Source: Bacteroidota bacterium (GTDB taxonomy: Bacteria; Bacteroidota; Bacteroidia; Chitinophagales; UBA8649). Taken from it: 18,510 nucleotides of DNA. Below the pieces are notes generated by a model. That model did no database searches and was not told the DNA's origin. It saw only the letters and a list, made by a program, of their open reading frames with translations. Position numbers and translations under genes: made by a program. The stretch spans positions 1-18,510 of the forward strand of contig DLYY01000215.1 of the NCBI GenBank assembly GCA_003447535.1, read 5' to 3'. Below are positions 1 to 7,261 of this stretch, one piece after another; positions within the stretch are counted from its first letter, which is position 1; each line of letters starts with the position of its first letter.

Positions 1-1
1 G

Positions 2-550
2 GAGCAGGGAAAGGATGGGGTAGATAGTGATATCCCATTGCCAAGTGAGGCAAACTTTTTTAAAGGGTTTATCGGGAAGGTGCTATGGTTTATGCACCAA
101 ATATTTTTTTATGCATTGAGACCTATGTTCGTAAAGAAAGTGCCATTCGATAAGTGGGTAATTATGAACATCGCCTTTCAGATTATCGTGATGATTCCGA
201 TCATTTACTTTGCTGGCCTGCCAGGTTTAGGCTATCTTTTACTTTCACTTGTTTTGGCGGGGAGTTTGCACCCAACCTCTGGGCACTTTATCTCAGAGCA
301 CTATGTATTTCATGAGGCACAGGAGACATACTCTTACTATGGCCCACTCAATTTGGTGACCTATAATGTAGGTTATCACAATGAGCATCATGATTTCCCC
401 AATATTCCTGGAAGTCGCCTTCCGATGCTTCGAAAAATAGCTCCTGAATACTATGATAACTTGCATAGCTACAAAAGTTGGACGGGGGTAATCCTTAAGT
501 TTTTGTTTTCGCCAGACATAACACTGTACAATCGTACGAAGCGTCGCTAG
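2..550 (+). CDS. Sphingolipid delta-4 desaturase (DEGS1-like), C-terminal part, 5' end outside window
   Basis: Membrane di-iron desaturase fragment. The frame is open from base 2 (EQGKDGVDSDIPL...), so the TTG at 38 is not the real start and the N-terminal half, with the first histidine boxes, lies upstream of the window. From memory, the visible part matches animal dihydroceramide desaturase segment by segment: GVDxDIP near the left edge, HPxSGHF, ETYSYYGPLN, the last histidine box HNEHHDFPNIPG, and RKIAPEYYDNL. Hydrophobic stretches between roughly bases 160 and 270 are membrane segments. By homology it would place a trans-4 double bond in the long-chain base of dihydroceramide. Bacteroidota do make sphingolipids, so a substrate is plausible, but activity on a fatty acid or a sulfonolipid base cannot be excluded. 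The gene converges on the next one. Confidence 0.88.
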   Translation, partial: EQGKDGVDSDIPLPSEANFFKGFIGKVLWFMHQIFFYALRPMFVKKVPFDKWVIMNIAFQIIVMIPIIYFAGLPGLGYLLLSLVLAGSLHPTSGHFISEHYVFHEAQETYSYYGPLNLVTYNVGYHNEHHDFPNIPGSRLPMLRKIAPEYYDNLHSYKSWTGVILKFLFSPDITLYNRTKRR

Positions 551-618
551 ATCTATCTTTGTCGTGTAGATGGCCCTAGTAGGGACTTCTTAAATTTTCT
601 ACAGGTTCATCGTTAATG

Positions 619-1422
619 CTATTCACTGTAGGTTCGCGAGGACTCTCTATCAGATGGACTGAGCATCCAGCTAAATCCAGTAGAAAAGAAGTTAAGGGTA
701 TGATTTAATCCAGTCCCAAGGGAAAAGTCCCATTGCAGATGATTTTTAATACGATACAGAAATCCTGCGTTAAGACTAACATCTGCGATGGAAAACTCTT
801 GCCAGTCACCATAGGGCTCTACAAAGACCATAAAGTTGTCATTGACTTGATGAGCTAGAGCAAGGGTATAGATAAGGTCTCCACTACCTATGCCATAATT
901 ATTGTATCCAATATTGTAACTGATGCTTTGTTTTGCGCCGATAGGATGAGCAAATAACAATCGACTTAGACTTCCAAATTGGCCATTGGATAAGCGTCCA
1001 CTACCCGTTGGAAGGATGACATGGGTGGAGAGAGCCATATGGGCTTTTGGCGAAGAAAAAAGTTGGATTTTACTTCCAACTTGCCAGTCTGTTATGCCCG
1101 CTCTTTCTTGATCATTGCTTGGGCGATATTGTTGTAAGTGGTTTGTGATCAGACGCAACTCAATACCCTTCACTACGTTCAACCGCATGAGGACGTTGGG
1201 CATAGAGATTTCCCGTATTCTTTGGTTGGCTTCACCCAGGTAGCTCACACTAAGACCTGATTCAACTTGAAAAATGTTCTTGGGTAGAACAATTGCACTT
1301 TCGGATTGCGTCGGTCTATCCGTATCTATTGGAGATTGTCCAAAGACTTGTGCGCTGAATAACAGGCCGATAATTGCCCAAAATGCATAATTGATAGGTT
1401 GGCTTTTATTGTAAAATTTCAT
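619..1422 (-). CDS. Predicted outer-membrane beta-barrel, Phenol_MetA_deg (PF13557)-like
   Basis: A 267-residue exported protein. Residues 1-28 form a signal peptide (basic start, hydrophobic core, cleavage near VFG/Q). The mature protein opens with DTDRPTQSES (33-42), the hallmark opening of the PF13557 family often annotated simply as 'transporter'. The rest is alternating short hydrophobic and polar strands with many Gly/Asn turns, as expected of an outer-membrane barrel, ending in strand-like segments near the C-terminus. Substrate and role are unknown; the family name comes from a phenol-degradation gene and should not be read as function here. ATG at 1420-1422 is the obvious start because it begins the signal peptide. 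No Shine-Dalgarno sequence is visible. The gene is divergent from accA and convergent with the desaturase gene. Confidence 0.75.
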   Translation of the reverse strand: MKFYNKSQPINYAFWAIIGLLFSAQVFGQSPIDTDRPTQSESAIVLPKNIFQVESGLSVSYLGEANQRIREISMPNVLMRLNVVKGIELRLITNHLQQYRPSNDQERAGITDWQVGSKIQLFSSPKAHMALSTHVILPTGSGRLSNGQFGSLSRLLFAHPIGAKQSISYNIGYNNYGIGSGDLIYTLALAHQVNDNFMVFVEPYGDWQEFSIADVSLNAGFLYRIKNHLQWDFSLGTGLNHTLNFFSTGFSWMLSPSDRESSRTYSE

Positions 1423-1705
1423 AGCATTGCTTTAGTGTTAGGTCTAGAAAGATATGCAAAATCAACAGTTACTTGATCTTAGACTGCAATGAAAAGAATA
1501 AGCTGATTGGTTTTAAGCTATCAGAAGGGATTGGTACACTCGATGAGGCGAGAAGCTATTTGGTGATGTATAGAAATCTAGTTAATGCTGATTTATTGTC
1601 GCCTAAAACCTTTAGTAAAGAGGTAAGTTGACTTGTTACAAACATTGTCGATGAATTGTGATAAGAAAACAATTCCTTTTCTCGTTGAATTTGTAGTTTC
1701 GACCT
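1423..1705. other. Divergent intergenic region between the PF13557-family gene and accA
   Basis: These 283 bp must hold the promoters for both flanking genes. I could not assign a convincing Bacteroidota-type promoter (TTTG / TAnnTTTG) on either strand. On the + strand one frame is open from 1425 to a TGA at 1629-1631. Its translation looks protein-like near the end (LSEGIGTLDEARSYL, then LLSPKTFSKEVS), but it has no upstream ATG, only TTG at 1473 or a late ATG. It could be a small gene with an unusual start, a relic of an older gene, or chance. Confidence 0.4.
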
Positions 1706-2698
1706 ATGGCTAAAAAGCGTACTTACCTAGATTTTGAGGAATCCCTGCGCAAACTTGACAATCAACGTGAAGAATTGGTAGATCGTCAAAACGAAGGGAA
1801 AGAGGTTGATAAAGCGCTTGCCCAATTGGATAAGCAGATCGATCAAATGCAGCAAGCCATTTTTGATCACTTGTCTCCATGGCAGCGCGTTCAGTTATCC
1901 CGTCATCCAGACCGTCCCAAAACGCTTGAGTATGCTAAGAACCTTTTTCAGGATTTTTGTGAGCTACATGGGGATCGACAGTTTGGTGATGACAAAGCGA
2001 TGGTGGGCGGTTTTGCTCTTTTAGACGGTGATCCTGTAATGGTGATCGGCCAGGAAAAGGGCTCGAATACTAAGGAGCGCCAATTTCACAATTTCGGAAT
2101 GGCGAAGCCCGAAGGATATCGTAAGGCTCTGCGATTGATGAAACTTGCAGAAAAGTTTAATCGCCCGATTATCACGTTGATTGATACTCCTGGTGCTTAT
2201 CCAGGGATTGGAGCGGAAGAGAGGGGCCAAGCGGAATCTATCGCTAAGAATTTGCAGGAAATGCTGAACCTCAGTGTGCCTATTATATCGATAATAATTG
2301 GTGAAGGGGCATCAGGAGGAGCGATCGGTATTGGAGTGGGCGACCGAATAATGATGCTAGAAAACACTTGGTTTACGGTGATTAGCCCGGAGAGTTGCTC
2401 TACCATCTTATGGCGATCTGCTGAGCATAAGGAAAAGGCCGCTGATGCGCTAAAGCTTACCGCCCATGACATGCAACGCTTGAAGATTGTAGATACTATT
2501 ATCAAAGAAGGACCAAGCGGAGCACACAGAAACCGAGAGGCAGCCTTTAAAAATGTAAAGCGACAAATCAAACGCTGTTTAAATCAGTTGAGAGAATTAA
2601 CGCCGGAAGAGCGAATAACGCATCGTTATGCTAAGTACGAAGCGATAGGGAGTTATATTGAAGTAGAAAACACAGGCTCTGTAGAAGCCAACGCTTGA
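1706..2698 (+). CDS. accA: Acetyl-CoA carboxylase carboxyltransferase subunit alpha
   Basis: A 330-residue alpha subunit of the cytoplasmic carboxyltransferase, which with AccD moves the carboxyl group from carboxybiotin to acetyl-CoA, giving malonyl-CoA for fatty-acid synthesis. Visible hallmarks are the N-terminal helical segment (about 1-55), HPDRPKTLEY (67-76), DTPGAYPGIGAEERGQ (160-175), the glycine-rich oxyanion segment GEGASGGA (199-206) and ISPESCSTILWR (226-237). Length is normal for the family (about 315-330). ATG at 1706 gives the standard N-terminus. It is first in the long + strand run and dapA starts 10 nt after its stop. accD and the biotin carrier genes are not in the window. 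Confidence 0.98.
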   Translation: MAKKRTYLDFEESLRKLDNQREELVDRQNEGKEVDKALAQLDKQIDQMQQAIFDHLSPWQRVQLSRHPDRPKTLEYAKNLFQDFCELHGDRQFGDDKAMVGGFALLDGDPVMVIGQEKGSNTKERQFHNFGMAKPEGYRKALRLMKLAEKFNRPIITLIDTPGAYPGIGAEERGQAESIAKNLQEMLNLSVPIISIIIGEGASGGAIGIGVGDRIMMLENTWFTVISPESCSTILWRSAEHKEKAADALKLTAHDMQRLKIVDTIIKEGPSGAHRNREAAFKNVKRQIKRCLNQLRELTPEERITHRYAKYEAIGSYIEVENTGSVEANA

Positions 2699-2708
2699 AA
2701 AAATCACT

Positions 2709-3614
2709 ATGGGACAATGTACGAGTAATGACTTAAGAGGAGTGGGCGTGGCTCTAGTCACCCCATTTGCTAAGGATGGACTCGTTGATTATACCGCGCT
2801 TGATAAATTGGTTAATCATTGCATTGTAGGAGGCTGTTCTTATTTAGTCGCACTCGGCACGACAGGTGAAACCGCTACCTTATCCATGGATGAACAGCAG
2901 GTTGTGCTCAATAAAGTGATTAGCGTTGCTAATGGGCGTATTCCTGTTATTGCTGGTTTGGGTGGCAACGATACACAAGATATAATCCAACGAATTCCCT
3001 TATTAAATCAAGAGGGGGTTGCCGGTTTTCTGTCAAGTAGTCCGCATTACAATAAGCCTTCACAGGAAGGAATTTTTCGCCATTACATGGCAATAGCAGA
3101 AGCGAGCCCTAAACCGATCATTTTATATAATGTTCCTTCTCGTACGGCACAATCCATGGATTCAATGACGGTGATTCGCCTCGCAGAGGCTTCAAAAACA
3201 TTCATTGGAATCAAAGAAGCATCTGGTAACTTATCTCAAGCGATGCGGATTATAGCCCAAGCCCCAGATGATTTTGCGCTTATTTCTGGAGATGATTTTC
3301 TCACCCTACCACTTATTGCTTTGGGTGCCACAGGGGTTATATCCGTTGCAGCAAACGCTTTTCCTAAGTCCTTTTCTCATTTAGTTCGGGCCGCACTCAA
3401 CTATGATCTTAATGAAGCGCAAAAGCTGCAAGTCGTACTTAATCCGTTTTTTGAGTCCTTGTTTGAGGAAAACAATCCTGGAGGAATCAAGTGTGCGCTG
3501 GAATCAATGGGACTTATTCAAGGTCATCTGCGTCTTCCTCTTATTCCTGTTAGTGAGAAAAATCAAATTGATATTCAAAATGCTCTCCGTATTATTGCTG
3601 AGTGGGAACTGTAA
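2709..3614 (+). CDS. dapA: 4-hydroxy-tetrahydrodipicolinate synthase
   Basis: A 301-residue (beta/alpha)8-barrel enzyme that condenses pyruvate with aspartate semialdehyde, the committed step towards diaminopimelate and lysine. All key residues are present: GTTGE (50-54) for carboxylate binding, Tyr139 in YNVPSRT as the proton-relay tyrosine, and the Schiff-base Lys168 in GIKEASG. Length fits the family (about 290-300). The start MGQCTSNDLRGVGVALVTPF aligns with the usual N-terminal strand. It lies 10 nt after accA and 5 nt before the bamD ATG, so co-transcription is very likely. Confidence 0.97.
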   Translation: MGQCTSNDLRGVGVALVTPFAKDGLVDYTALDKLVNHCIVGGCSYLVALGTTGETATLSMDEQQVVLNKVISVANGRIPVIAGLGGNDTQDIIQRIPLLNQEGVAGFLSSSPHYNKPSQEGIFRHYMAIAEASPKPIILYNVPSRTAQSMDSMTVIRLAEASKTFIGIKEASGNLSQAMRIIAQAPDDFALISGDDFLTLPLIALGATGVISVAANAFPKSFSHLVRAALNYDLNEAQKLQVVLNPFFESLFEENNPGGIKCALESMGLIQGHLRLPLIPVSEKNQIDIQNALRIIAEWEL

Positions 3615-3619
3615 ACATT

Positions 3620-4753
3620 ATGTCATATCGCCCCTTATTGTCGCACATTACTTTGATGTTCTTCGTGCTTCTCACCTTAACTTCCTCCTGCGCTTTATCT
3701 AAAAAGTCATTAGAGAGTAAAACCCCTGAGGATAAGCTAGCATTAGCTATGACTTACTATGGAAAGGGTCAATATTTTAAGGCTATTCCTTTGTTTGAGG
3801 AGCTTTTGCCCGTCTATCGAGGCACGGATAAGCGCGCTGAAATCTACTTCTATTATGCCAAGGCACAATATGAAATGGATAATGCCATTATGGCTGGCTT
3901 TCATTTTAAGAGGTTGTATGATCAACACAGTTTAAGTGAGTTCGCTGAAGAAAGTCTCTTTATGCATGCGGAGTCCTACTATGCGCAAAGTCCTAAGTGG
4001 TCCTTAGATCAGACGCCGACCTACGAGGCGTTGCAAGCTTATCAGAATTTTATCAATATTTATCCTACGAGTGAGCGTGTGGAGTTATGTAACAATAGAA
4101 TTGATCTTTTAAGGGATAAGTTGGAGCGTAAGGCCTTAGAGGCGGCTAGTTTGTATTATAGAACTAGAGACTACAGGGCGGCTGCCATCGCTTATGAAAA
4201 CTTGTTCTTAGAGTTTCCTGATATTGAAAATCCATCTGATTTATACTTTTTAGCGGCGATGTCATATTTCAAGTATGCGGAACGCAGTTTTATCGATAAG
4301 CAGGGCGAACGCTATAAGATTGCCATTGAAAAGTTGAAGCTCGTTCAAGCGCTCTATCCAGAGCATCTAGAGTATAGTACTTGTGATCAATATATTTATC
4401 GATCGAAGCTCGGTGTTCTTTCAGCATCAGTGAATATGATTTACACAAAACCACTTGATGAGCGTGTAGTCGCCGTTAATGAAGCTATTAAGTCCTTGGA
4501 AAAGGCGGTTTGGATGGATGGTAATGAGTCCAATGAATCCCAGCGTCAGGAATTGTTGGAAAGAGCTGCCTATATCAGCGTGCAAACGCATTATGAGTTG
4601 GCCCTTTCGAGTGAAGAAAATCAACAGTATCGATGGCATACAGACTTGGTTAATATCAGTAATTCTTACTTGGATTCCTTTGGTTCAAGCAAAAATGCAC
4701 GTGAAGTCCAGAAAATACGAGATTATTCTCGTACCTTCATCGACCGTTTCTAG
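3620..4753 (+). CDS. bamD: BamD-like outer-membrane assembly lipoprotein, long form
   Basis: A 377-residue lipoprotein of the beta-barrel assembly machinery. I chose ATG 3620 over the in-frame GTG at 3602, which lies inside dapA, because it places a proper signal peptide (1-23) with lipobox LTSSC and lipidated Cys24. TPR-like helical pairs follow (ALAMTYYGKGQYFKAIPLFE, then EIYFYYAKAQYEMDN, and further ones to about residue 200), the BamD/YfiO arrangement. The protein is much longer than E. coli BamD (about 245) and, as I recall, than most Bacteroidota relatives (about 270). The extra part lies after residue 259 and its end (315-372) resembles the preceding module at 207-259, suggesting duplication. 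The bamD-rpoZ-coaBC neighbourhood supports the call. Confidence 0.88.
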   Translation: MSYRPLLSHITLMFFVLLTLTSSCALSKKSLESKTPEDKLALAMTYYGKGQYFKAIPLFEELLPVYRGTDKRAEIYFYYAKAQYEMDNAIMAGFHFKRLYDQHSLSEFAEESLFMHAESYYAQSPKWSLDQTPTYEALQAYQNFINIYPTSERVELCNNRIDLLRDKLERKALEAASLYYRTRDYRAAAIAYENLFLEFPDIENPSDLYFLAAMSYFKYAERSFIDKQGERYKIAIEKLKLVQALYPEHLEYSTCDQYIYRSKLGVLSASVNMIYTKPLDERVVAVNEAIKSLEKAVWMDGNESNESQRQELLERAAYISVQTHYELALSSEENQQYRWHTDLVNISNSYLDSFGSSKNAREVQKIRDYSRTFIDRF

Positions 4754-4773
4754 ACGAAACATAACATCATAGT

Positions 4774-5139
4774 ATGGAAAAAATTCGCAAGTTTAAAGGC
4801 TTAGAGGCTCCAGAAAGCTCTCAACCCCAAGATTTGAACAAGCTTCAAATGCAATCGGGTAATCTATATCGTTCCTTGGCAGTTATTGCCAATCGATCCA
4901 ATCAAATTTCGATTGACCTCAAACAAGAACTAAATAGTAAGCTCGAGGAGTTTGCCGTTACCTCTGAAGTGCTTGAGGAAATTGTAGAAAACCGAGAGCA
5001 AATTGAGATTTCTAAGTATTACGAAAAGCTTTCTCATCCTACGATTCTTGCCTTAGAGGAATTTAAGCGCGACGAGCTCTTCTATCGCGAGCGCGAGGAA
5101 AGCAGCGAGGCGAGTCATGACGAACAAGACGAGCAATAA
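4774..5139 (+). CDS. rpoZ: DNA-directed RNA polymerase subunit omega (Bacteroidota type)
   Basis: A 121-residue omega subunit of the lineage-specific Bacteroidota form, which helps assemble and stabilise the beta' subunit of RNA polymerase. Recognised from NLYRSLAVIANRSNQI (about 31-46), ELNSKLEEFA, the segment ENREQIEISKYYEKLSHPT and the position between bamD and coaBC. The last 18 or so residues form a strongly acidic tail (REREESSEASHDEQDEQ). Most of the tail is encoded where the gene overlaps the start of coaC by 23 nt. The start follows bamD by 20 nt. Confidence 0.88.
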   Translation: MEKIRKFKGLEAPESSQPQDLNKLQMQSGNLYRSLAVIANRSNQISIDLKQELNSKLEEFAVTSEVLEEIVENREQIEISKYYEKLSHPTILALEEFKRDELFYREREESSEASHDEQDEQ

Positions 5140-5683
5140 AAAAATTCTTTTTGGTGTAACAGGCAGCATAGCTGCTTATAAAGCTCCAAATGTCGTACGT
5201 AGTTTTAAACAAAAAGGCTACGACGTTCAAGTAGTGTTAACTTCTGGGGGATCCCAATTTGCAACCCCATTAACCCTATCCACTGTTTCTGGAAATACCG
5301 TTCTTCAGAGTATGTGGGACAATCAAGGCACATGGCATAATCATGTGCGCTTAGCCAAGAAATCCGATTTGTTGATCATTGCACCAGCCTCTGCTAATTG
5401 CTTAGCAAAGCTGGCCAATGGTTTATGTGACGAGATGCTTTATGCGCTTTACTTGTCAGCAACGTGTCCGGTAATTGTAGCTCCTGCTATGGATTTAGAT
5501 ATGTGGAGGCACCCTTCTGTGCAACGCAATGTTGCCCAATTAGCGCAAGATGGAGTTCATGTATTAGAACCTGCTTCGGGATTCCTAGCGAGCGGTTTAG
5601 AGGGGCAAGGTCGACTACCTGATGTTGAAGTCATCACAACATTTGCTGAGGATGTACTAGGCCAATCCGCACAAGCTTCCTAA
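5117..5683 (+). CDS. coaC: Phosphopantothenoylcysteine decarboxylase (CoaC part of CoaBC)
   Basis: A 188-residue flavoprotein that decarboxylates 4'-phosphopantothenoylcysteine to phosphopantetheine in coenzyme A synthesis. The flavodoxin-like start VTGSIAAYK (14-22), the catalytic-histidine region with His76, the FMN-binding APASANCLAKLANG (89-102) and the substrate clamp PAMDLDMW (123-130) are all visible. The clamp has Asp126 where E. coli has Asn125, and the flap motif LASG has Ser159 where E. coli has Cys158; I believe both are common in Bacteroidota. The ORF stops at 5681-5683 just after this domain, whereas CoaBC is normally one protein of about 400 residues. The ligase domain follows in a different frame after 2 nt. 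ATG 5117 overlaps rpoZ. Confidence 0.9.
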   Translation: MTNKTSNKKILFGVTGSIAAYKAPNVVRSFKQKGYDVQVVLTSGGSQFATPLTLSTVSGNTVLQSMWDNQGTWHNHVRLAKKSDLLIIAPASANCLAKLANGLCDEMLYALYLSATCPVIVAPAMDLDMWRHPSVQRNVAQLAQDGVHVLEPASGFLASGLEGQGRLPDVEVITTFAEDVLGQSAQAS

Positions 5684-5685
5684 AC

Positions 5686-6324
5686 GTGGCACGCATTCTT
5701 GTTACAGCAGGTCCTACCTATGAGCGCATCGATGCTGTTCGTTTTATTGGCAATAGAAGTTCAGGGAAAATGGGCTATGCTATTGCTGCAGAACTTGAGT
5801 CACGTGGTCACGAGGTCACACTTGTTTCAGGTCCATCTTCATTACCCATTCCAAAAAATCTACACGTTCATCGTGTAGAGTCGGCCCAGGAGATGTATGA
5901 CACCGTGATGCAGCTTTGGCCCAATGTTGATGGTGCTATTAAGACTGCGGCTGTAGCGGATTACACGCCAAAAATTGTAGCCGACCATAAAATCAAAAAA
6001 AAAGAAGCTAAGTTGACAATTGAACTGATCCCTACCATGGATATACTAACTGCTATGGGCCGAGAAAAAAGGGAGGATCAATGGTTGGTTGGCTTTGCCT
6101 TGGAAACCGATAACGCGTTGGCCTATGCCAAGGATAAACTCAAACGCAAAAACCTGGATTATATCGTATTGAATTCGCTTGCGGATGCCGGAGCAGGGTT
6201 TAATGTGGATACCAATAAAATAACTGTGATTGATCGCGATCAGAATGTTACTACCTTCGGGTTAAAGCCCAAAAGTGAAGTTGCTCAGGATATTTGTGAA
6301 ATCATTCAACCTTTCTTGCGTTAA
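5686..6324 (+). CDS. coaB: Phosphopantothenate-cysteine ligase (CoaB part of CoaBC)
   Basis: A 212-residue ligase that joins 4'-phosphopantothenate and cysteine using a nucleotide triphosphate, the step before CoaC. It begins GTG-GCA-CGC (read Met-Ala-Arg) and goes straight into ILVTAGPTYERID (4-16), the first strand of the CoaB domain. Other hallmarks are RFIGNRSSGKMG (19-30), AAVADY (88-93), KIKKKE (102-107) with the conserved lysine, and LNSLADAGAGFNVDTNKIT (162-180). Nothing essential seems missing. The GTG lies 2 nt after the coaC stop, an arrangement suited to translational coupling. A fused protein would need a frameshift within the narrow window 5650-5683 where both frames are open. 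Confidence 0.9.
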   Translation: MARILVTAGPTYERIDAVRFIGNRSSGKMGYAIAAELESRGHEVTLVSGPSSLPIPKNLHVHRVESAQEMYDTVMQLWPNVDGAIKTAAVADYTPKIVADHKIKKKEAKLTIELIPTMDILTAMGREKREDQWLVGFALETDNALAYAKDKLKRKNLDYIVLNSLADAGAGFNVDTNKITVIDRDQNVTTFGLKPKSEVAQDICEIIQPFLR

Positions 6325-6331
6325 TTGCTGT

Positions 6332-7249
6332 ATGAGGAGGATATTCGGCATAGCAGCGTTTTGCATTTTCCTTTTGGGTGCTTTGTCACCTACTGCCGTG
6401 ATGGCGCAGGAATTACGTGCAACTGTTGAGATTAATGCACAAGTCGCGACTAGTGTGGATCCTCAGGTCTTTCAAGAGTTACAGCAAGCGGTCGCATCTT
6501 TCCTTAATGAAAGGAAATGGTCCAGTGATAACTTTGAAGACTTTGAAAAAATTGAGTGCAGTTTTTTTATCAATATTCTCGAAGAAAAAGGAAACAACTC
6601 ATACAACGCCTCGCTGACGGTCATCGCGAACCGACCGGTCTACAATACGAGCTATAACTCAACCCTCATCAATCGGTTTGATAAGGATTTGGCCTTTACC
6701 TACAAGCAGTTTGATCCATTGGATTTTAATGAGAATCAGTTTATCAATAACCTTACGCATACCCTCGCTTACTATGTGTACTTCATCTTGGGGATGGATT
6801 ATGATTCTTATGAGCAGAATGGCGGAGACGTTTATTTTCAGAAGGCACAGGAATTGGTCAACAATGTTCCTTCGACTTCGGGATTCTCGGGTTGGCGATC
6901 TTTTGATAATAATAATCAAAATCGATATTGGCTTATCAATAACGTGTTGAATAGCCGTTATGCTTCTTTTCGGGAAGGTAATTACACCTATCATCGCTTA
7001 GGATTAGATCGGATGATTGAGTTAAAGGATACCGCGATGCTTTCTGTGTTAAATGGAATGGCTAGCTTTTCGAAGGTGGGAGAGGATGCTCCTAATTTGC
7101 CCATCATGCAGTTATTGTCTGATACAAAAAAGTTGGAGTGGTTAAATCTTTTTTCTCAGGAAAAAACCGATGTAAAGGCGGCAGCTCTTGGCGCACTGGT
7201 AACCATTGATCCCAATAATATTGAGGAGTACAGAAGTCGTTTTAAATAA
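6332..7249 (+). CDS. porD: DUF4835 family protein, PorD-type type IX secretion component
   Basis: A 305-residue exported protein. ATG 6332 is preferred over the upstream in-frame start at 6275 (inside coaB) because it gives a clean signal peptide: MRRIF, a hydrophobic core, and cleavage near VMA/Q (residue 25). The mature part starts QELRATVEINAQV, typical of DUF4835 (PF16119), and contains FINNLTHTLAYYVYFILGMDYDSY, a conserved segment. The place between coaBC and recN is the usual one in Flavobacteriia. As I recall, members are annotated PorD of the type IX secretion system; the mechanism is poorly known. The presence of a type IX cargo protein in this window fits. The symbol is less certain than the family. 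Confidence 0.82.
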   Translation: MRRIFGIAAFCIFLLGALSPTAVMAQELRATVEINAQVATSVDPQVFQELQQAVASFLNERKWSSDNFEDFEKIECSFFINILEEKGNNSYNASLTVIANRPVYNTSYNSTLINRFDKDLAFTYKQFDPLDFNENQFINNLTHTLAYYVYFILGMDYDSYEQNGGDVYFQKAQELVNNVPSTSGFSGWRSFDNNNQNRYWLINNVLNSRYASFREGNYTYHRLGLDRMIELKDTAMLSVLNGMASFSKVGEDAPNLPIMQLLSDTKKLEWLNLFSQEKTDVKAAALGALVTIDPNNIEEYRSRFK

Positions 7250-7261
7250 ATTCGTCTTTGC

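Noticed and set aside
38..40. TTG as the start codon of the desaturase.
   Set aside because: The same frame is open upstream to base 2 and matches DEGS1 sequence there (GVDSDIP), so the gene enters from outside the window.
571..600. Possible terminator (CCCTAGTAGGG) between the desaturase and the PF13557-family gene.
   Set aside because: It is a short palindrome with almost no loop and a poor T-tract; not a credible hairpin.
6334..6342. GAGGAGG just after the DUF4835 start, resembling a Shine-Dalgarno sequence.
   Set aside because: It lies inside the coding region as Arg codons, no better start follows, and Bacteroidota genes seldom use such sites.
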